Source: Methanosarcina spelaei (GTDB taxonomy: Archaea > Halobacteriota > Methanosarcinia > Methanosarcinales > Methanosarcinaceae). Taken from it: a stretch of 57,644 nt of DNA. How positions within the stretch are numbered: the stretch's first letter is position 1; each line of letters starts with the position of its first letter. Location of the stretch: the NCBI RefSeq assembly GCF_002287235.1, contig NZ_LMVP01000538.1, positions 1 through 57,644 on the forward strand, in the 5' to 3' direction. Both the position numbers and the translations under genes were made by a program. Under the pieces are notes generated by a model that saw only the letters and a list, made by a program, of their open reading frames with translations, searched no databases and was not told the DNA's origin. Shown piece by piece: positions 8,380 through 18,805 of the stretch.

Positions 8380-8550
8380 CTATAAAAAAATAGGTGTCAT
8401 CAGTTACCTGTTAAAATTAAATTTTTCTTTATAAGGTTATAAAAGTATAAATAACATTATCATGTTACAAGGTAATAACAAAAACGACATAATTTAAATG
8501 AATATATTACGAATTAATATAAATATGATAAAAATGAGGTGTTAATTATT

Positions 8551-9828
8551 ATGTTAAGCCAAGAATGTATGTTAATTACTGAAAGTAAAATCGATATACA
8601 CAATATTCAAGACACGTGGAACGCAGCGATTGCTCATCAAAAAAATGGTGATTATGATACAACAGCAATGGCTGACATATACAGGCGTATGGATCCCAGC
8701 CTAACGATGAAAGATATTGCTAATGTATTCAGTGCGGTATATGCGGATAATTATTGGAATGGAATAAAAATGGATTCGTCTTTACTTGCTGCTTGTATGG
8801 TGAAGTCTGTAGGCTATGATCCAACACTGGCTCAACAATATGCGTCTTCTGCCATGCTTCAGTGGAGAGGTATATTGATCAGAAGGCTTCAATCGGATCA
8901 AGGAAAAATTCCAGAAAATGACAATTGTAATTGCCTGGATATAGTGTGCAACGAAAATACTCCTCTTGATGCAGAACAGTTAATTACAAATTGGAACAAT
9001 AAATTCTGGAATAGATCGCAAACTGACAAAAATTATGTATATGTTCGTTGTCAAAATCTTCAATTTTTGGGAGCCCTTACTCCAAAAGTAAAGGTGTTTA
9101 ATGCTGATCCCGGTTTTAATCAAAGGCCATCAGACTGGGTACAGCTGGAAACTGTAAACACTGGAGATATTGAAGGAGTTGTAAATCTTATTAATGGAAG
9201 TCCGGGTCCTATGAATATTAATGTTCGTGGAGTTAGTGAAGCATTTATGTTTGACCCTAAAACTGCAAAACATTCATGCTTAGTTGCTGCAATTACCACG
9301 GATTTCTTTACCAAATCCGATCCTTTAACGATATCCGGGAATTGGGACGCAGCAACCTGGCGTAGAAATAACGGAGCGAGTGGGTGGCTTAACGTAGATC
9401 CTATTGCAGTTGAGTCAACTCTCAAATTTAATAACCTGGATGGCCGTCCTGAAAAATTTGCTTTTGAAGCCCATTGCAATAAAGTGCCGGAAGGTACAGT
9501 GGTAGCTCTTAGATGCAAGGACCCTCAATTGTCTGATATAGATAGCGGCGATGTTAAAGTATCGCGTGGATTCCAAATTGTCTCTACCGAAGGTGTGGTT
9601 CCTGCGAATTATAAAGGTGATCTGGAAGTGTTGATAAAAACTCCAGATAACATGCCAATTCCTAAAGAATCTTCTGTTGAGGTGAAGATGATATGGATTT
9701 TAGATCATAATCATGACCGATATTTAGATGCCGCTGATATGCTTGATTTTAATGAAGGGGCTAGAGCATTGAGAAGTGTAAGAGTACCTATGGGCAGCTT
9801 CACTTTCATGGGGTCTCTTAAAGAATAG
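8551..9828 (+). CDS. Orphan 425-residue protein with an EF-hand-like loop
   Basis: I do not recognise this protein. The ATG at 8551 is chosen because GAGGTG (8535-8540) stands about ten bases upstream; a GTG at 8539 overlaps that site. There is no signal peptide or membrane helix. The N-terminal half (about 1-130) is helical. A middle part contains CNCLDIVC and beta-rich segments. Near the C-terminus, LDHNHDRYLDAADML has the D-x-N-x-D-x-x-x-D spacing of a calcium-binding EF-hand/dockerin loop. It is followed by a nested MITE cluster, and no operon partner is present. Horizontally acquired or lineage-specific origin is possible. Confidence 0.75.
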   Translation: MLSQECMLITESKIDIHNIQDTWNAAIAHQKNGDYDTTAMADIYRRMDPSLTMKDIANVFSAVYADNYWNGIKMDSSLLAACMVKSVGYDPTLAQQYASSAMLQWRGILIRRLQSDQGKIPENDNCNCLDIVCNENTPLDAEQLITNWNNKFWNRSQTDKNYVYVRCQNLQFLGALTPKVKVFNADPGFNQRPSDWVQLETVNTGDIEGVVNLINGSPGPMNINVRGVSEAFMFDPKTAKHSCLVAAITTDFFTKSDPLTISGNWDAATWRRNNGASGWLNVDPIAVESTLKFNNLDGRPEKFAFEAHCNKVPEGTVVALRCKDPQLSDIDSGDVKVSRGFQIVSTEGVVPANYKGDLEVLIKTPDNMPIPKESSVEVKMIWILDHNHDRYLDAADMLDFNEGARALRSVRVPMGSFTFMGSLKE

Positions 9829-9920
9829 ATGTGATAACGTAGCGATGTAATTATGGATCATATTAACTGGATGGCTCTTCATAAGCAAAAAGGATTTTAG
9901 AGTCTGTTGATTGGTCCATA

Positions 9921-10236
9921 TAGGACTTACGCGGTTAAACCCAAAAAAGTGACATGGAACATTAAACTTCACTTCATGCGTCTTCGGTTAAGTGAAGAAT
10001 CTTGATAAATTGCCCCCACTTCCTCAATAGTTGTAAAATTTTTGATTCTATTGTAGGCTGGAACAGGGTATCGATTTCATGTGAATTGGCCAAAATTTAA
10101 GGTAGGCTTCTGGTGCAAAATCGATAGATTTCGGGCAAGAAAATTCCTTAACCGATAACCAATGAACTTCACTTTCTACATTACTTATTGCAGAACGGCT
10201 TATACTTTATATAGTTCATTTACTGCGTAAGTCCTA
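9921..10236. mobile_element. MITE with TAGGACTTACGC ends, itself interrupted by a type B MITE
   Basis: TAGGACTTACGCGGTTAAA at 9921-9939 and, read inward from the other end (10236), TAGGACTTACGCAGTAAA are terminal inverted repeats. Without the 190-bp type B element and its duplicated 10 bp, this element would be about 116 bp long. It has no coding capacity. Confidence 0.75.
9975..10164 (-). mobile_element. MITE-like element, type B, copy 2 (190 bp), nested
   Basis: The ends are CATGCGTCTTCGGTTAAG and, read inward, CATTGGTTATCGGTTAAGG. It is flanked by an exact 10-bp duplication AACTTCACTT (9965-9974 and 10165-10174). The interior, read on the minus strand, matches the type B copies at 3871 and 52617 (CGATTTTGCA, CTTAAATTTTGGCC and CCTATTGAGG-like blocks). 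It inserted inside the TAGGACTTACGC element, so that element is older. Confidence 0.88.
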
Positions 10237-10407
10237 CCACAATTAAATCTTAACATCCTTACTATTTTTCATGATTAGGTTAAATTAGGTTAAACAGTAA
10301 GGATGGCAATGTAACCCATATTTCACAGTACTTTTTTTGAAAATCAATACTTTTGTAAAACTAGTCGAATTTTGAGACAGCCTGAAAAGGATTTTTTAGT
10401 TTGGTTC

Positions 10408-11637
10408 TTAACAAACTTTCTCAATAATCTCTTCCAGCGTCAGAAGTTCCTGTTCTCCTGATACCATATCCCTCAGCGTAAGCTTCCCTGCTTCTAATTC
10501 TTTTTCTCCGACTATGACCACGTAGTCGGCATTGATGGTATTTGCATAGGAGAGCTGGGCTTTGAAGTTACGTTCCATGAGGTCTACATGGACCGGCACA
10601 TATTTTCTTAATTCATTTACAAAACCTATCGCTTCCAGATGGACATCGGGTTTCGAGATCAACATAATGGTTTTAGGGGCAGGAGGAGTGAGAGGGCAGA
10701 TCTCCATAATCCTGTCAAAACCTATCCCGAAGCCGGTTGAAGGCACATCTCCGCCTCCGAAAAGCTGGATAAGCTGGTAAGAGCCTCCACCGCATACCTG
10801 TTTCTGGGCACCGAGGCCTTCGGCATAGACCTCAAAAACCATGCCTGTGTAGTAGTCAAGCCCGCGTGCAATCCCGAAATCAAGGGAGTAATCGACTTCG
10901 TATGCGTCGAGAAGCTTGAGGGTCCTTTCAAAGCTCACAAGCTCAGGAATATTTCCTACGATTTTTATTACTTCAGGAAGAATATGCCTGCCTTCAAGCT
11001 TGATCAGGTGAAAAAGGTCGGATTTGAGCTGTTTTTCGGCCCCTATCTCTTCAAGCAGGGCTTCGAGACCTGCATACTCTTTCTTGTCCACAAGCCGCAT
11101 GACATTGCTCACGATTTCGGGTTCAAAACCGCTCAAGAGCGTACGTATGACTGCAAGGTTTCCGAGCTTCATGTCACCCTTCACTCCTACGGCTTTTAAC
11201 ATGGCGTCGGCAAGGGCAATAACCTCGGCATCGGAATCGGGTTTTCCGCTTCCTATAAGTTCAACCCCGAACTGCCAGAACTCCCTGAAACGACCTTTCT
11301 GGGGACGCTCATAGCGGAAACAATTCTCGAAATAAAACAATTTCAAAGGTTTTGGAAACGGCTGAAGTTCGTTTATATACAGGCGCATGACAGGAGCAGT
11401 AAGCTCAGGCCTGAGAGTCATTTCCCTGCCGCCTTTGTCCGTAAAGTTGTAGAGTTCCCCTATAATCCCTTCCCCTGACTTCAGGGTGAAAAGATCTAGA
11501 TGTTCAAACGTGGGTGTAATAATCTCACTGTAGTCCCATTTGCGGGCAACGTCTCGCATAACACTTTCCACGTATCTTCTCCGGGCAGTATCGGCGGGTA
11601 AAAAGTCCCGGGTACCTCTTGGTCTATTAACTGTCAT
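10408..11637 (-). CDS. hisS: Histidyl-tRNA synthetase
   Basis: A 409-residue class II aminoacyl-tRNA synthetase that charges tRNA-His. Motif 2 [10 protein letters not shown] is near residues 107-116, the histidine-binding signature ARGLDYYTG near 256, and motif 3 GFGIGFDRI near 303. These are followed by the C-terminal anticodon-binding domain ([27 protein letters not shown]). The ATG at 11637 is chosen because AGGTG lies nine bases upstream; an in-frame GTG five codons earlier overlaps that ribosome binding site. Length is normal for an archaeal enzyme. It is monocistronic, followed by non-coding DNA with MITEs. Confidence 0.97.
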   Translation of the reverse strand: MTVNRPRGTRDFLPADTARRRYVESVMRDVARKWDYSEIITPTFEHLDLFTLKSGEGIIGELYNFTDKGGREMTLRPELTAPVMRLYINELQPFPKPLKLFYFENCFRYERPQKGRFREFWQFGVELIGSGKPDSDAEVIALADAMLKAVGVKGDMKLGNLAVIRTLLSGFEPEIVSNVMRLVDKKEYAGLEALLEEIGAEKQLKSDLFHLIKLEGRHILPEVIKIVGNIPELVSFERTLKLLDAYEVDYSLDFGIARGLDYYTGMVFEVYAEGLGAQKQVCGGGSYQLIQLFGGGDVPSTGFGIGFDRIMEICPLTPPAPKTIMLISKPDVHLEAIGFVNELRKYVPVHVDLMERNFKAQLSYANTINADYVVIVGEKELEAGKLTLRDMVSGEQELLTLEEIIEKVC

Positions 11638-12556
11638 TCTTAAATGCACCTGATAATAAATTAAAACAATTATTTTAAAACATAATGTTGTAAGGCATAA
11701 CTTTAGGGCATAATATTAAGGAGCAGTATTAAGGCATAGGCATGAGATTAGGCATAAATTGCCAGTCCATAAGATAATCTGGGTAATCTCTGGTTTACTG
11801 ACACACATATTTCTGATTTACTGATATTCTAATAAGGGCCTTATTACTTATCCGAATTTTACGCTGCTTAGCTTAATTGATGATATGCTTTTTAGCGATT
11901 CTGGAAGGTAGTAGTTAAAAGCAAACTATTTTACTTTTTCGATACTATATAAATTCGGCAAAAAATAGTAACTTGAAGTTGGCAAAAAAATGGCAGCTCA
12001 AGGAAGAAGTTTGAATGAACCGAAAAAGGCTGAAAGAAATGAAATTTTTGAGTAGTGAAGAAAGAGTCTTAAGTAACAAAGATTAAAGTTGGAAAAATAA
12101 GTAAAAAATAGTTCAATGAGTTTTGTAATTTGAGATTCACGGCTCTAATGCAAGCAATAACTTCAAGGTTTGAGGTACACAGGGCAAGAATCTCTTCACG
12201 TTTTATCAAGGAGAAAAGTGACTCGCTTTATATCCAAATTTTCCCTGGAAAGAGAAAGTTGTGTAACCGTAGCAAAAATGCTGGCAATATGCTGATTTTT
12301 CTGCATATCATTATTTCAGGAACTGCTGGGTAAAAATTCCATATTAAGATGTCAATTTTCTCCATAGTATGTAAAAATTTGAATTCAAATTTACAGCAAA
12401 TAATAAACACTGCCAATGAGAATCAAAGAAATAAGGGCATTTCTTATGAACTATTAAAGAAAAATTTCAAACAAATGAAAATTGATGCTCGGAAACACAA
12501 CAAAATAAAACTCTCCCAAATAAAACTCCCCTACATTCCAAAAAATATAAAAACGT
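11638..12556. other. 919-bp AT-rich interval upstream of hisS and the methyltransferase
   Basis: Around 11690-11760 there are imperfect repeats of AGGCATAA-like units. A 73-codon open frame at 12349-12570 (Lys/Asn-rich, containing NKGISYELLKKNFKQMK) overlaps the next gene by 14 bases. It could be a small gene or a decayed N-terminal piece of the methyltransferase, but its composition is that of AT-rich non-coding DNA. Nothing else was recognised. Confidence 0.35.
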
Positions 12557-13408
12557 ATGGTCCAATATAATAACATGAAACATCTAATGGAAAATTTGCG
12601 TGTTAAAACAAATATTCCCTTAAATTTAGTTAAAAAGGTTCCACGTAAAGTTATTACAAGTTTATCAGATGACCAAGTCTATCCACAATCATGTCTCAAA
12701 GCAAGTAATGACTATAAATTTTTCGTTAATTTTAGGAGAGATCCAATTTATAATCGGGTTTTAGAGCACGTTTCTTGCGATCAGGGAAGTGAATACCTTA
12801 AACTACTATATGACCGTAACGATGCTGAGATATTATATTCAATAAGCTCATTCAAGAAGAATGACCTCTACGGAAATCCAAGAATGTACGAATACCACAA
12901 AATTGGCATGATCTCACCCACTACCCTTCGATATATTAAGGTTCTTTCCGACCTTAAGATTCATTTTCAAACACTGAACAACTTCAATATTTGTGAAATC
13001 GGCGTTGGATATGGAGGACAGTGTAGGATTATCAATGCTTATTATAAACCAGCAACATACTGTTTAGTAGATATAAAGCCAGCTCTTGATCTCGCTCAAA
13101 GATTTTTAGATAATTATATTATCCCCTCTACTTTGTCTTATAAAACAATGAACGAATTGGATCAAAAAAACTATGATTTGGTCATAAGTAACTATGCCTT
13201 TACAGAGCTTCCTCGTGTTATTCAAGACGTTTACTTAAACAAAGTAATTTTAAACTCAAAAAGAGGTTACATAACATATAACGAAATCACTCCAGAAGAA
13301 TTTAATTCGTATAAAGCAAATGAACTAATTAAAATAATTCCTGGCTCCATAATATTAAAAGAGGAGCCTCTTACTGATCCAAAAAATTGTATAATAATTT
13401 GGGGTTAA
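12557..13408 (+). CDS. Putative sugar O-methyltransferase (SAM-dependent)
   Basis: A 283-residue protein with a Rossmann-type methyltransferase core. NICEIGVGYGGQCRII (about residues 151-166) is the glycine-rich SAM-binding motif, CLVDIKPALDLAQRFL carries the acidic residue after strand 2, and YDLVISNYAFTELPRVIQ is motif 4. It resembles proteins annotated as putative sugar O-methyltransferases found in surface polysaccharide loci. The gene is markedly AT-rich compared with hisS and cobD, stands alone, and is flanked by tandem repeats, so transfer is likely. The start is uncertain: ATG at 12557 or at 12575. Confidence 0.7.
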   Translation: MVQYNNMKHLMENLRVKTNIPLNLVKKVPRKVITSLSDDQVYPQSCLKASNDYKFFVNFRRDPIYNRVLEHVSCDQGSEYLKLLYDRNDAEILYSISSFKKNDLYGNPRMYEYHKIGMISPTTLRYIKVLSDLKIHFQTLNNFNICEIGVGYGGQCRIINAYYKPATYCLVDIKPALDLAQRFLDNYIIPSTLSYKTMNELDQKNYDLVISNYAFTELPRVIQDVYLNKVILNSKRGYITYNEITPEEFNSYKANELIKIIPGSIILKEEPLTDPKNCIIIWG

Positions 13409-14123
13409 CATATAAGCAATTGCCCTAACATTTAGAGTTCTCTAAAAAAGTTTTTTCAAGGGTTTTGAGTCTTACTAGCCAGATTAAATTATTTACCAGA
13501 TTAAATTACTTATCAGATTAAATTATTTACTAGATTAAATTATTTACCGGATTAAGTATAGTAGGCAGCTCTTTAATAAAAGTACATATTAAAAATAATT
13601 TTTTTACCTTTTAGTAGCTTTAAATTTTCCTATTTTTGCGATTAAACTCATTTTCCGTAGTAATACACAAAACTACTATCACATAAAAACTACTATCACA
13701 CAAAAACTACTATCTCAGCTTCTTAATTGCAGGTAGATTAAAAATGAATTAATCAGCCAATCAAGTTTTTTAGGCAATTTAGCAAATAAATCTCCATATA
13801 ATATCTTTGCAGAATGCGGAATTAATATTTACTACTATATTTAACCCTTAATTCTAAATTGATCCAATTTTAATTCGTTTTTATTCGTTGTTTATATGCT
13901 TAATTCTTACTACAAATCTATAACACTGGAGATTTACGTTTGGATTTTAAAGAGCTTAATAAAATTAATTAATATCTTTCATCTGTAAAATAAAGTATAA
14001 TGGATTCCGAAAGCCTAAGTTTTCGCAATCAAACAATTGTAAAGCAAATAAAGGCAAGTTTACGTTGAATAATATAATAAGCAGATTAATATACATGATT
14101 CACACTAAATATTTGCGATTACC
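13409..14123. other. 715-bp interval with two minisatellites
   Basis: It holds a 17-bp repeat (consensus CAGATTAAATTATTTAC, four full copies plus a partial, 13480-13561) and a second 17-bp repeat (ACAAAACTACTATCACA-like, three copies, 13667-13716). A TATA-like TTAATATAC near 14086 lies about 37 bp before the cobD start. No gene is supported. Confidence 0.6.
13480..13561. repeat. 17-bp tandem repeat, about 5 copies
   Basis: The consensus CAGATTAAATTATTTAC is repeated in register from 13480, with a degenerate final copy. Confidence 0.85.
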
Positions 14124-15614
14124 GTGTCCGAGCAAAGAAGTGTACCTTTAAGGAAACATCTACTGGACCTGAAGCCCTGCAGGCATGGAGGGTTAGTTCA
14201 GGAAACATCTGAAACTTACGGGATTCCTGAAAGTGAAATTCTTGACTTCAGTGCAAACTTTAATCCTCTGGGAAATCCTTTTGAGCATCCGGAAAGCGGA
14301 TTGAACTTTGGTGAGATTCTTAATACTGGCTTTAAGAAACTTACCGAATATCCTGACAACAGGTATCCTGAGTTTCGGGAGGCTGCTGCAAAGTTCGTAG
14401 GGCTTGGAGTAAGCCCAAAGAATATTATTCCGGGTAACGGTTCAACGGAAATTATCAGACTTGTAGTGGAATGCGTGGTTGAAAAAGGAGATATTGTCCT
14501 TCTGCCCTGGCCCACTTTCGGAGAATACGAGATGCAGTGCCGGATTATGGGAGCAGAACTGCAGTACCCAAGCCAGGATGAAGTCGAAACACTTCCTGAT
14601 GAGCTTCTGGAAAAAGCAAAAATTCTCTTTATTTGCAACCCCAATAACCCGACAGGTAAACTCCGTACCCGAGAAGAAATCAAAGCTCTTGCAGAACGCT
14701 GTACTAAGCATAAAACCCTTCTTTTCGTGGATGAGGCTTTTATCGAGCTATCTGATCCTTTACAGAGCGTTGCAGACCTTGCAGCAAACAACAATTACGT
14801 TTTTGTCATGCGTTCTCTCACAAAGGACTTTGCAATCCCGGGAATCAGAATGGGCCTCGGAATAGCTTCCCCTGAAGTAGCTGAAATTCTGGATACTGCC
14901 AGGCTTTCCTGGAACCTCGGAACCGTAGCAAATGCTGTAGCGACCTCCCTTCTTAATATTGAAGGCGGGATTGAAAACCCATACCTGAAAAAAGCAAGAA
15001 CTATGATCAGGGAAGAAGGAAAGATTTTTAAAGCTAAACTCGACAGGATAAGGGGTTTTCAAGCCGGAGAAGTGAATGTAAACTTTATTTTAGTTAATAT
15101 CAGCAAATTCATGCTTGATTCAACGGAATTAACTGCACGTCTGGCAGCTCGCGGAGTCCTCATAAGGGACTGCTCTTCCCTCCGCGGTCTTGGAAAGGAT
15201 TACATAAGGCTTGCAGTCCGGACCGCAGAGGTAAACGACAGGCTAATTGCCGCAATCGGGGATGTAATTACCCAGTGGGGTAAAGAACAGGCAAAGCAAG
15301 AACTGAAGAATGTAATAGAAAAGGCTTCTGAAGAAGGCATTGGAGGCAGGAAAACCTGCGAATATTATCCCTGCCATTTTGAAGGCCAGAACTGTACCTT
15401 CTGCTTCTGTCCATTCTATCCCTGTGAAGACGAACGTACAGGAGGAAGGTGGATCCAGAGCTCAAGAGGTGGAAAAGTCTGGAGCTGTGTTGACTGTCAT
15501 CTGGTTCACAAAACCGAAACTGCGCAGAAAATCCTTGACTGCCTTATGCAGGAAGGAGATACTGATGAACTCGTGAAAGTTGCCTGGAAGAAAGTAATGG
15601 AGCCTATCCTATGA
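14124..15614 (+). CDS. cobD: Threonine-phosphate decarboxylase with C-terminal Cys-rich domain
   Basis: A 496-residue fold-type I PLP enzyme resembling histidinol-phosphate aminotransferase. In the cobalamin pathway CobD decarboxylates L-threonine phosphate to aminopropanol phosphate. The substrate region IIPGNGSTEIIRLV, FICNPNNPTGK and the PLP lysine Lys234 in SLTKDFAIPGIRMG are visible. Beyond the catalytic domain, residues about 405-475 form a cysteine-rich metal-binding-like domain (CEYYPCHF, CTFCFCPFYPC, WSCVDCHLVH), a fusion seen in methanogens. The start is GTG at 14124 with no good ribosome binding site. Its end overlaps cbiB by ATGA, and context supports the cobalamin assignment over histidine biosynthesis. 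Confidence 0.92.
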   Translation: MSEQRSVPLRKHLLDLKPCRHGGLVQETSETYGIPESEILDFSANFNPLGNPFEHPESGLNFGEILNTGFKKLTEYPDNRYPEFREAAAKFVGLGVSPKNIIPGNGSTEIIRLVVECVVEKGDIVLLPWPTFGEYEMQCRIMGAELQYPSQDEVETLPDELLEKAKILFICNPNNPTGKLRTREEIKALAERCTKHKTLLFVDEAFIELSDPLQSVADLAANNNYVFVMRSLTKDFAIPGIRMGLGIASPEVAEILDTARLSWNLGTVANAVATSLLNIEGGIENPYLKKARTMIREEGKIFKAKLDRIRGFQAGEVNVNFILVNISKFMLDSTELTARLAARGVLIRDCSSLRGLGKDYIRLAVRTAEVNDRLIAAIGDVITQWGKEQAKQELKNVIEKASEEGIGGRKTCEYYPCHFEGQNCTFCFCPFYPCEDERTGGRWIQSSRGGKVWSCVDCHLVHKTETAQKILDCLMQEGDTDELVKVAWKKVMEPIL

Positions 15615-16597
15615 TTGTGCCAGACAGCGGGCATCTTGCCCTGGTGCTTTTGCTTGCAGCCGCTATAGATATAGTTTTCGGAGAGCCGCCTGCTGCCGTG
15701 CACCCTGTAGTATGGATAGGAAAACTAATCAATGTCTTAAAAAATGCAGCTCCTCAGACCCACAGGAAAGCCTACGGAGTTGTAATGGCTCTCTGCTGTG
15801 TTTTTTTTACAGCTTTACTGGGTTACTCCGTGCTGTACATTACAGCCCTTCCGGGAATTCCCAGGGTGCTTGCCCTTCTTATAGAGGCTTATTTCCTAAA
15901 AGCCACCTTTGCTATTAACTGCCTGCTCAGCCCTGCAAAAGATATTTACGGACATCTCGAAGCAAATAGGTTTGACAAAGTCCGGGAAATGCTCCCTATA
16001 TATGTAAGCCGGAACACTTCAAAACTTACCAGGACCCAGATGTCTTCTGCAGTTATCGAATCTGTGTCCGAAAACTATGTTGACGGCATCCTGAGTCCCA
16101 TTTTTTATTATGCCCTTTTCGGAGAATTCGGGCTTGTGGCGGCATATGCGTTTAAAGCCATAAGTACTCTGGATTCTATGGTTGGGTACAAAACCGAACC
16201 TTACAAGGAACTTGGATATTTCTCAGCGAAATCCGATGATGTATTGAACTGGATTCCTGCTCGCATCTCAATCATATTCATTCTGGGAGCAGCCCTTATA
16301 ATGAGTCTGCTCCCGAAAAAACTGGGGAAAATTTCCCCTCTAAATAGCATAAAAAGTGCCTTTGAAGACGGAATGAAAACTCCGTCTCCTAACTCCGGCT
16401 ATCCCATGGCAGCTACTGCAGGAGCGCTCGGAGTCAAACTCGAAAAACCCGATACTTATATACTTGGGGCCTTATACCCTCCAACCGAAGTAAAAGATAT
16501 AATACGGGTATCCCAATTAATAGCAGTTGCTTCAGGCTTCTCGCTTGCTGCCTGTGCGGCAGTAATTCAGTTAGCAGGAGTATACCTGCATCTGTGA
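15611..16597 (+). CDS. cbiB: Adenosylcobinamide-phosphate synthase
   Basis: A 328-residue polytopic membrane protein that joins adenosylcobyric acid to aminopropanol (phosphate), the product of the preceding CobD. The family N-terminal signature DIVFGEPPAAVHPVVWIGK (residues about 20-38) is present, as are YVDGILSPIFYYALFG, the STLDSMVGYK region and NSGYPMAATAGALGV. It overlaps cobD by four bases (ATGA), so the two are translationally coupled. Called CobD in Pseudomonas-style nomenclature. Confidence 0.95.
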   Translation: MIVPDSGHLALVLLLAAAIDIVFGEPPAAVHPVVWIGKLINVLKNAAPQTHRKAYGVVMALCCVFFTALLGYSVLYITALPGIPRVLALLIEAYFLKATFAINCLLSPAKDIYGHLEANRFDKVREMLPIYVSRNTSKLTRTQMSSAVIESVSENYVDGILSPIFYYALFGEFGLVAAYAFKAISTLDSMVGYKTEPYKELGYFSAKSDDVLNWIPARISIIFILGAALIMSLLPKKLGKISPLNSIKSAFEDGMKTPSPNSGYPMAATAGALGVKLEKPDTYILGALYPPTEVKDIIRVSQLIAVASGFSLAACAAVIQLAGVYLHL

Positions 16598-16769
16598 CCC
16601 TCCCTTTGCTTGCCAGAGCCCGATTCCTGATATAATGCGAATTCTATGCGGAAATAGGTTCTATGCGGAAATAAGTTATGGGGAAATAGGGTTTTGAGAA
16701 AAGCCAGTGTATAGCGTTAAAGATTTTCGAAAACTAATAGAACCGTTTTAACAACCCCGAAGTGATCAT

Positions 16770-17312
16770 ATGAAGTTATCCGATATTGAGGAAAGAGACC
16801 TGAAAAAAGGGCAGCCCGAGAAAGTAGAAGAAAAATCTACAATCAACATCCTCGATGTCCTTGCTGAAGAAGGCATCGGTGTTCAGGACCTTGCTGATAC
16901 GGCTCTGGAAATGTATGTCCCGCATCCAGGTTTAGAGACTCGGGAGAAAGCAGACGCTTTATTTAAAAGGGAACTCAAGTACGCACTTTCGGATCCAAAC
17001 CTCTGCCTTCTAATCTATTCCGGGGTCCTGCTGGAGCGAGAAGGCAGGGCAGGAAACCTTCCGAACCTGAGCAAAAGTTCCTATGAAAAAGACCTCACTT
17101 TTATAATTGCGGATGAAGTGCTCGGCACAAGTATTGCAACATATATCAGCGGTTCCAAGGGTGCTTTTGAGTTTGTCAGGTTTGACAAACAGAAGCCTGG
17201 AATCCTTGCAAAGCTCGGGCCTTTTATGGATGACGTGATCGGGGGCCTTATAGGAGGCGTGTCTTCCAATATGTACTCAAGAGGTATGGCAGAATTTGTA
17301 GGAAAGGACTGA
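16770..17312 (+). CDS. cobZ: Alpha-ribazole phosphatase, archaeal CobZ type
   Basis: A 180-residue protein of the phosphatidylglycerophosphatase A-like fold. In Methanosarcina mazei the homologue CobZ removes the phosphate from alpha-ribazole-5'-phosphate or cobalamin-5'-phosphate, replacing bacterial CobC. Visible features are a charged N-terminal extension, an all-helical core with [20 protein letters not shown], and a C-terminal [20 protein letters not shown] segment. It lies 172 bp after cbiB and 34 bp before cobS. The gap contains short repeats of TATGCGGAAATA but no gene. Confidence 0.9.
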   Translation: MKLSDIEERDLKKGQPEKVEEKSTINILDVLAEEGIGVQDLADTALEMYVPHPGLETREKADALFKRELKYALSDPNLCLLIYSGVLLEREGRAGNLPNLSKSSYEKDLTFIIADEVLGTSIATYISGSKGAFEFVRFDKQKPGILAKLGPFMDDVIGGLIGGVSSNMYSRGMAEFVGKD

Positions 17313-17346
17313 TAGAAGGAAAGGATTAAAAAACAGGCGGTTCGCA

Positions 17347-18189
17347 ATGAATTCATATTTTCTTGCTTTTAAATCTGGGTTTGGATTCCTGTCAACGATT
17401 CCTGTGGGAATTAGCATGGAAGGAATCGATGAACTCATGAAGAAAATCTACTTTTATCCCATTGTGGGAGCAGTACTCGGGCTTCTCATAGGGGCAGTTG
17501 CATTCATAGGGCAGGTAATATTTCCAGGGCCTGTGCTTGCAGCCCTCATCATGGGATTCATATATTACATTACAGGCTTTAACCATCTCGATGGAGTCAC
17601 GGACATAGGGGACGGTTTTATGGCCCATGGGTCACGTGAGAAGAAAATCAAGGCCCTGAAAGATACGACAATAGGGACAGGAGGCGTGTCCTTCTGTATT
17701 CTCTTACTACTTACTCTGTACAGTTCGATAAGGGCAGTCCAGCAAGTAGGCTCCGCTGCTTTCGGGGTTAACCTTCCTACTTTAATGTTTGCATCAATGT
17801 TTATTGCAGAGGTCAGCGCAAAACAGTCCATGCTAACTATTGCTGCTTTTGGGAAGCCAATACCTCCTCAGGAAAAACAGGCTTATCCTGGCCTGGGAGC
17901 TATGACTATAAACGGAGCAACCAGAAAGAATTTTCTGATTGGATTCATATTCGGGGCCATCGTTTGCCTTTTGCCTTTCGGGTGGATAGGACTGCTGCCT
18001 TATCTGGGAGCCTGCATTTCGGCTCTGGTGATTCTTAATCGAAGCTATGTCCATTTTGGAGGCTTAAATGGCGATGGAATCGGTACTGCTAACGAAATTG
18101 GTAGAGTAACTGCGCTCATTGTTCTTGCAGTTCTCCTGAATTTTTCACTGAACGGATACATGGGAGGTTTAAAATGGACGCTATTGTAA
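17347..18189 (+). CDS. cobS: Adenosylcobinamide-GDP ribazoletransferase (cobalamin synthase)
   Basis: A 280-residue integral membrane protein with about seven helices. It joins GDP-activated cobinamide with alpha-ribazole (or its phosphate) to complete the nucleotide loop. The acidic family motif [20 protein letters not shown] (residues about 76-95), followed by [17 protein letters not shown], is diagnostic, and a second conserved segment [14 protein letters not shown] lies near the C-terminus. It overlaps cobY by 16 bases, consistent with tight co-expression. Confidence 0.95.
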   Translation: MNSYFLAFKSGFGFLSTIPVGISMEGIDELMKKIYFYPIVGAVLGLLIGAVAFIGQVIFPGPVLAALIMGFIYYITGFNHLDGVTDIGDGFMAHGSREKKIKALKDTTIGTGGVSFCILLLLTLYSSIRAVQQVGSAAFGVNLPTLMFASMFIAEVSAKQSMLTIAAFGKPIPPQEKQAYPGLGAMTINGATRKNFLIGFIFGAIVCLLPFGWIGLLPYLGACISALVILNRSYVHFGGLNGDGIGTANEIGRVTALIVLAVLLNFSLNGYMGGLKWTLL

Positions 18190-18779
18190 TGGCAGGAGGA
18201 TTCGGACAGAGGCTTGGAATGGGGGAAAAGCCCTGTGTTGAATTGCTTGGAAAACCACTTATAGCCTATGTGATAGATACCCTAAGGGCCTCAGAGAATA
18301 TAGACAGGGTTTTTGTAGCGATCTCACCTGTTACTCCCAGGACCGAGATTATGATTCAGGAACGCTATAAAGGCGAAGTTCGTGTAATCAGGACTTTTGG
18401 CGGAAATTATGTAGGGGATATGATTCATGCAGTAGAAACCGCAGAAACGGTTGGGCCTGTAATGATTATTATGTCAGATCTTCCCCTGATAAACCCTGAG
18501 ATTATCGATTTGGTAATCAAAAAATATAAAGAAGAAGGAAAGCCGGCACTTTCGGTATATGTCCCTATTAATGTTTGCAAAGGAGCAGGAATCAGGCCGG
18601 ATACGGTCTTTAACAAGGATGGGAAGCTGATAGTACCTGTCGGAATTAATATTCTGGACAGTTCTCAAATTCGAAAAGAACAGGAAGACTTTAATCTAAT
18701 ACTTGATAATCCCAAACTAGCAATAAACGTAAATACGGTTCAGGATTTGCAGCACTGCAAGGATTTGCTGCAGGGCTAA
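18174..18779 (+). CDS. cobY: GTP:adenosylcobinamide-phosphate guanylyltransferase, archaeal type
   Basis: This 201-residue nucleotidyltransferase makes adenosylcobinamide-GDP, the substrate of CobS. Archaea use CobY, which is unrelated to bacterial CobU and lacks kinase activity. The N-terminal [20 protein letters not shown] with GKPLI is the nucleotide-binding signature, IIMSDLPLI carries the metal-binding aspartate, and the C-terminal region has PVGINIL. It starts within the end of cobS and closes the cobalamin cluster. Confidence 0.93.
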   Translation: MDAIVMAGGFGQRLGMGEKPCVELLGKPLIAYVIDTLRASENIDRVFVAISPVTPRTEIMIQERYKGEVRVIRTFGGNYVGDMIHAVETAETVGPVMIIMSDLPLINPEIIDLVIKKYKEEGKPALSVYVPINVCKGAGIRPDTVFNKDGKLIVPVGINILDSSQIRKEQEDFNLILDNPKLAINVNTVQDLQHCKDLLQG

Positions 18780-18805
18780 GTAAAAAACTTATAGAGGTGT
18801 CGTAG

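Noticed and set aside
12349-12570. 73-codon frame before the putative methyltransferase
   Set aside because: Composition is that of the AT-rich surrounding DNA, it lacks a clear ribosome binding site and overlaps the next gene; kept only as a remark in the interval entry.
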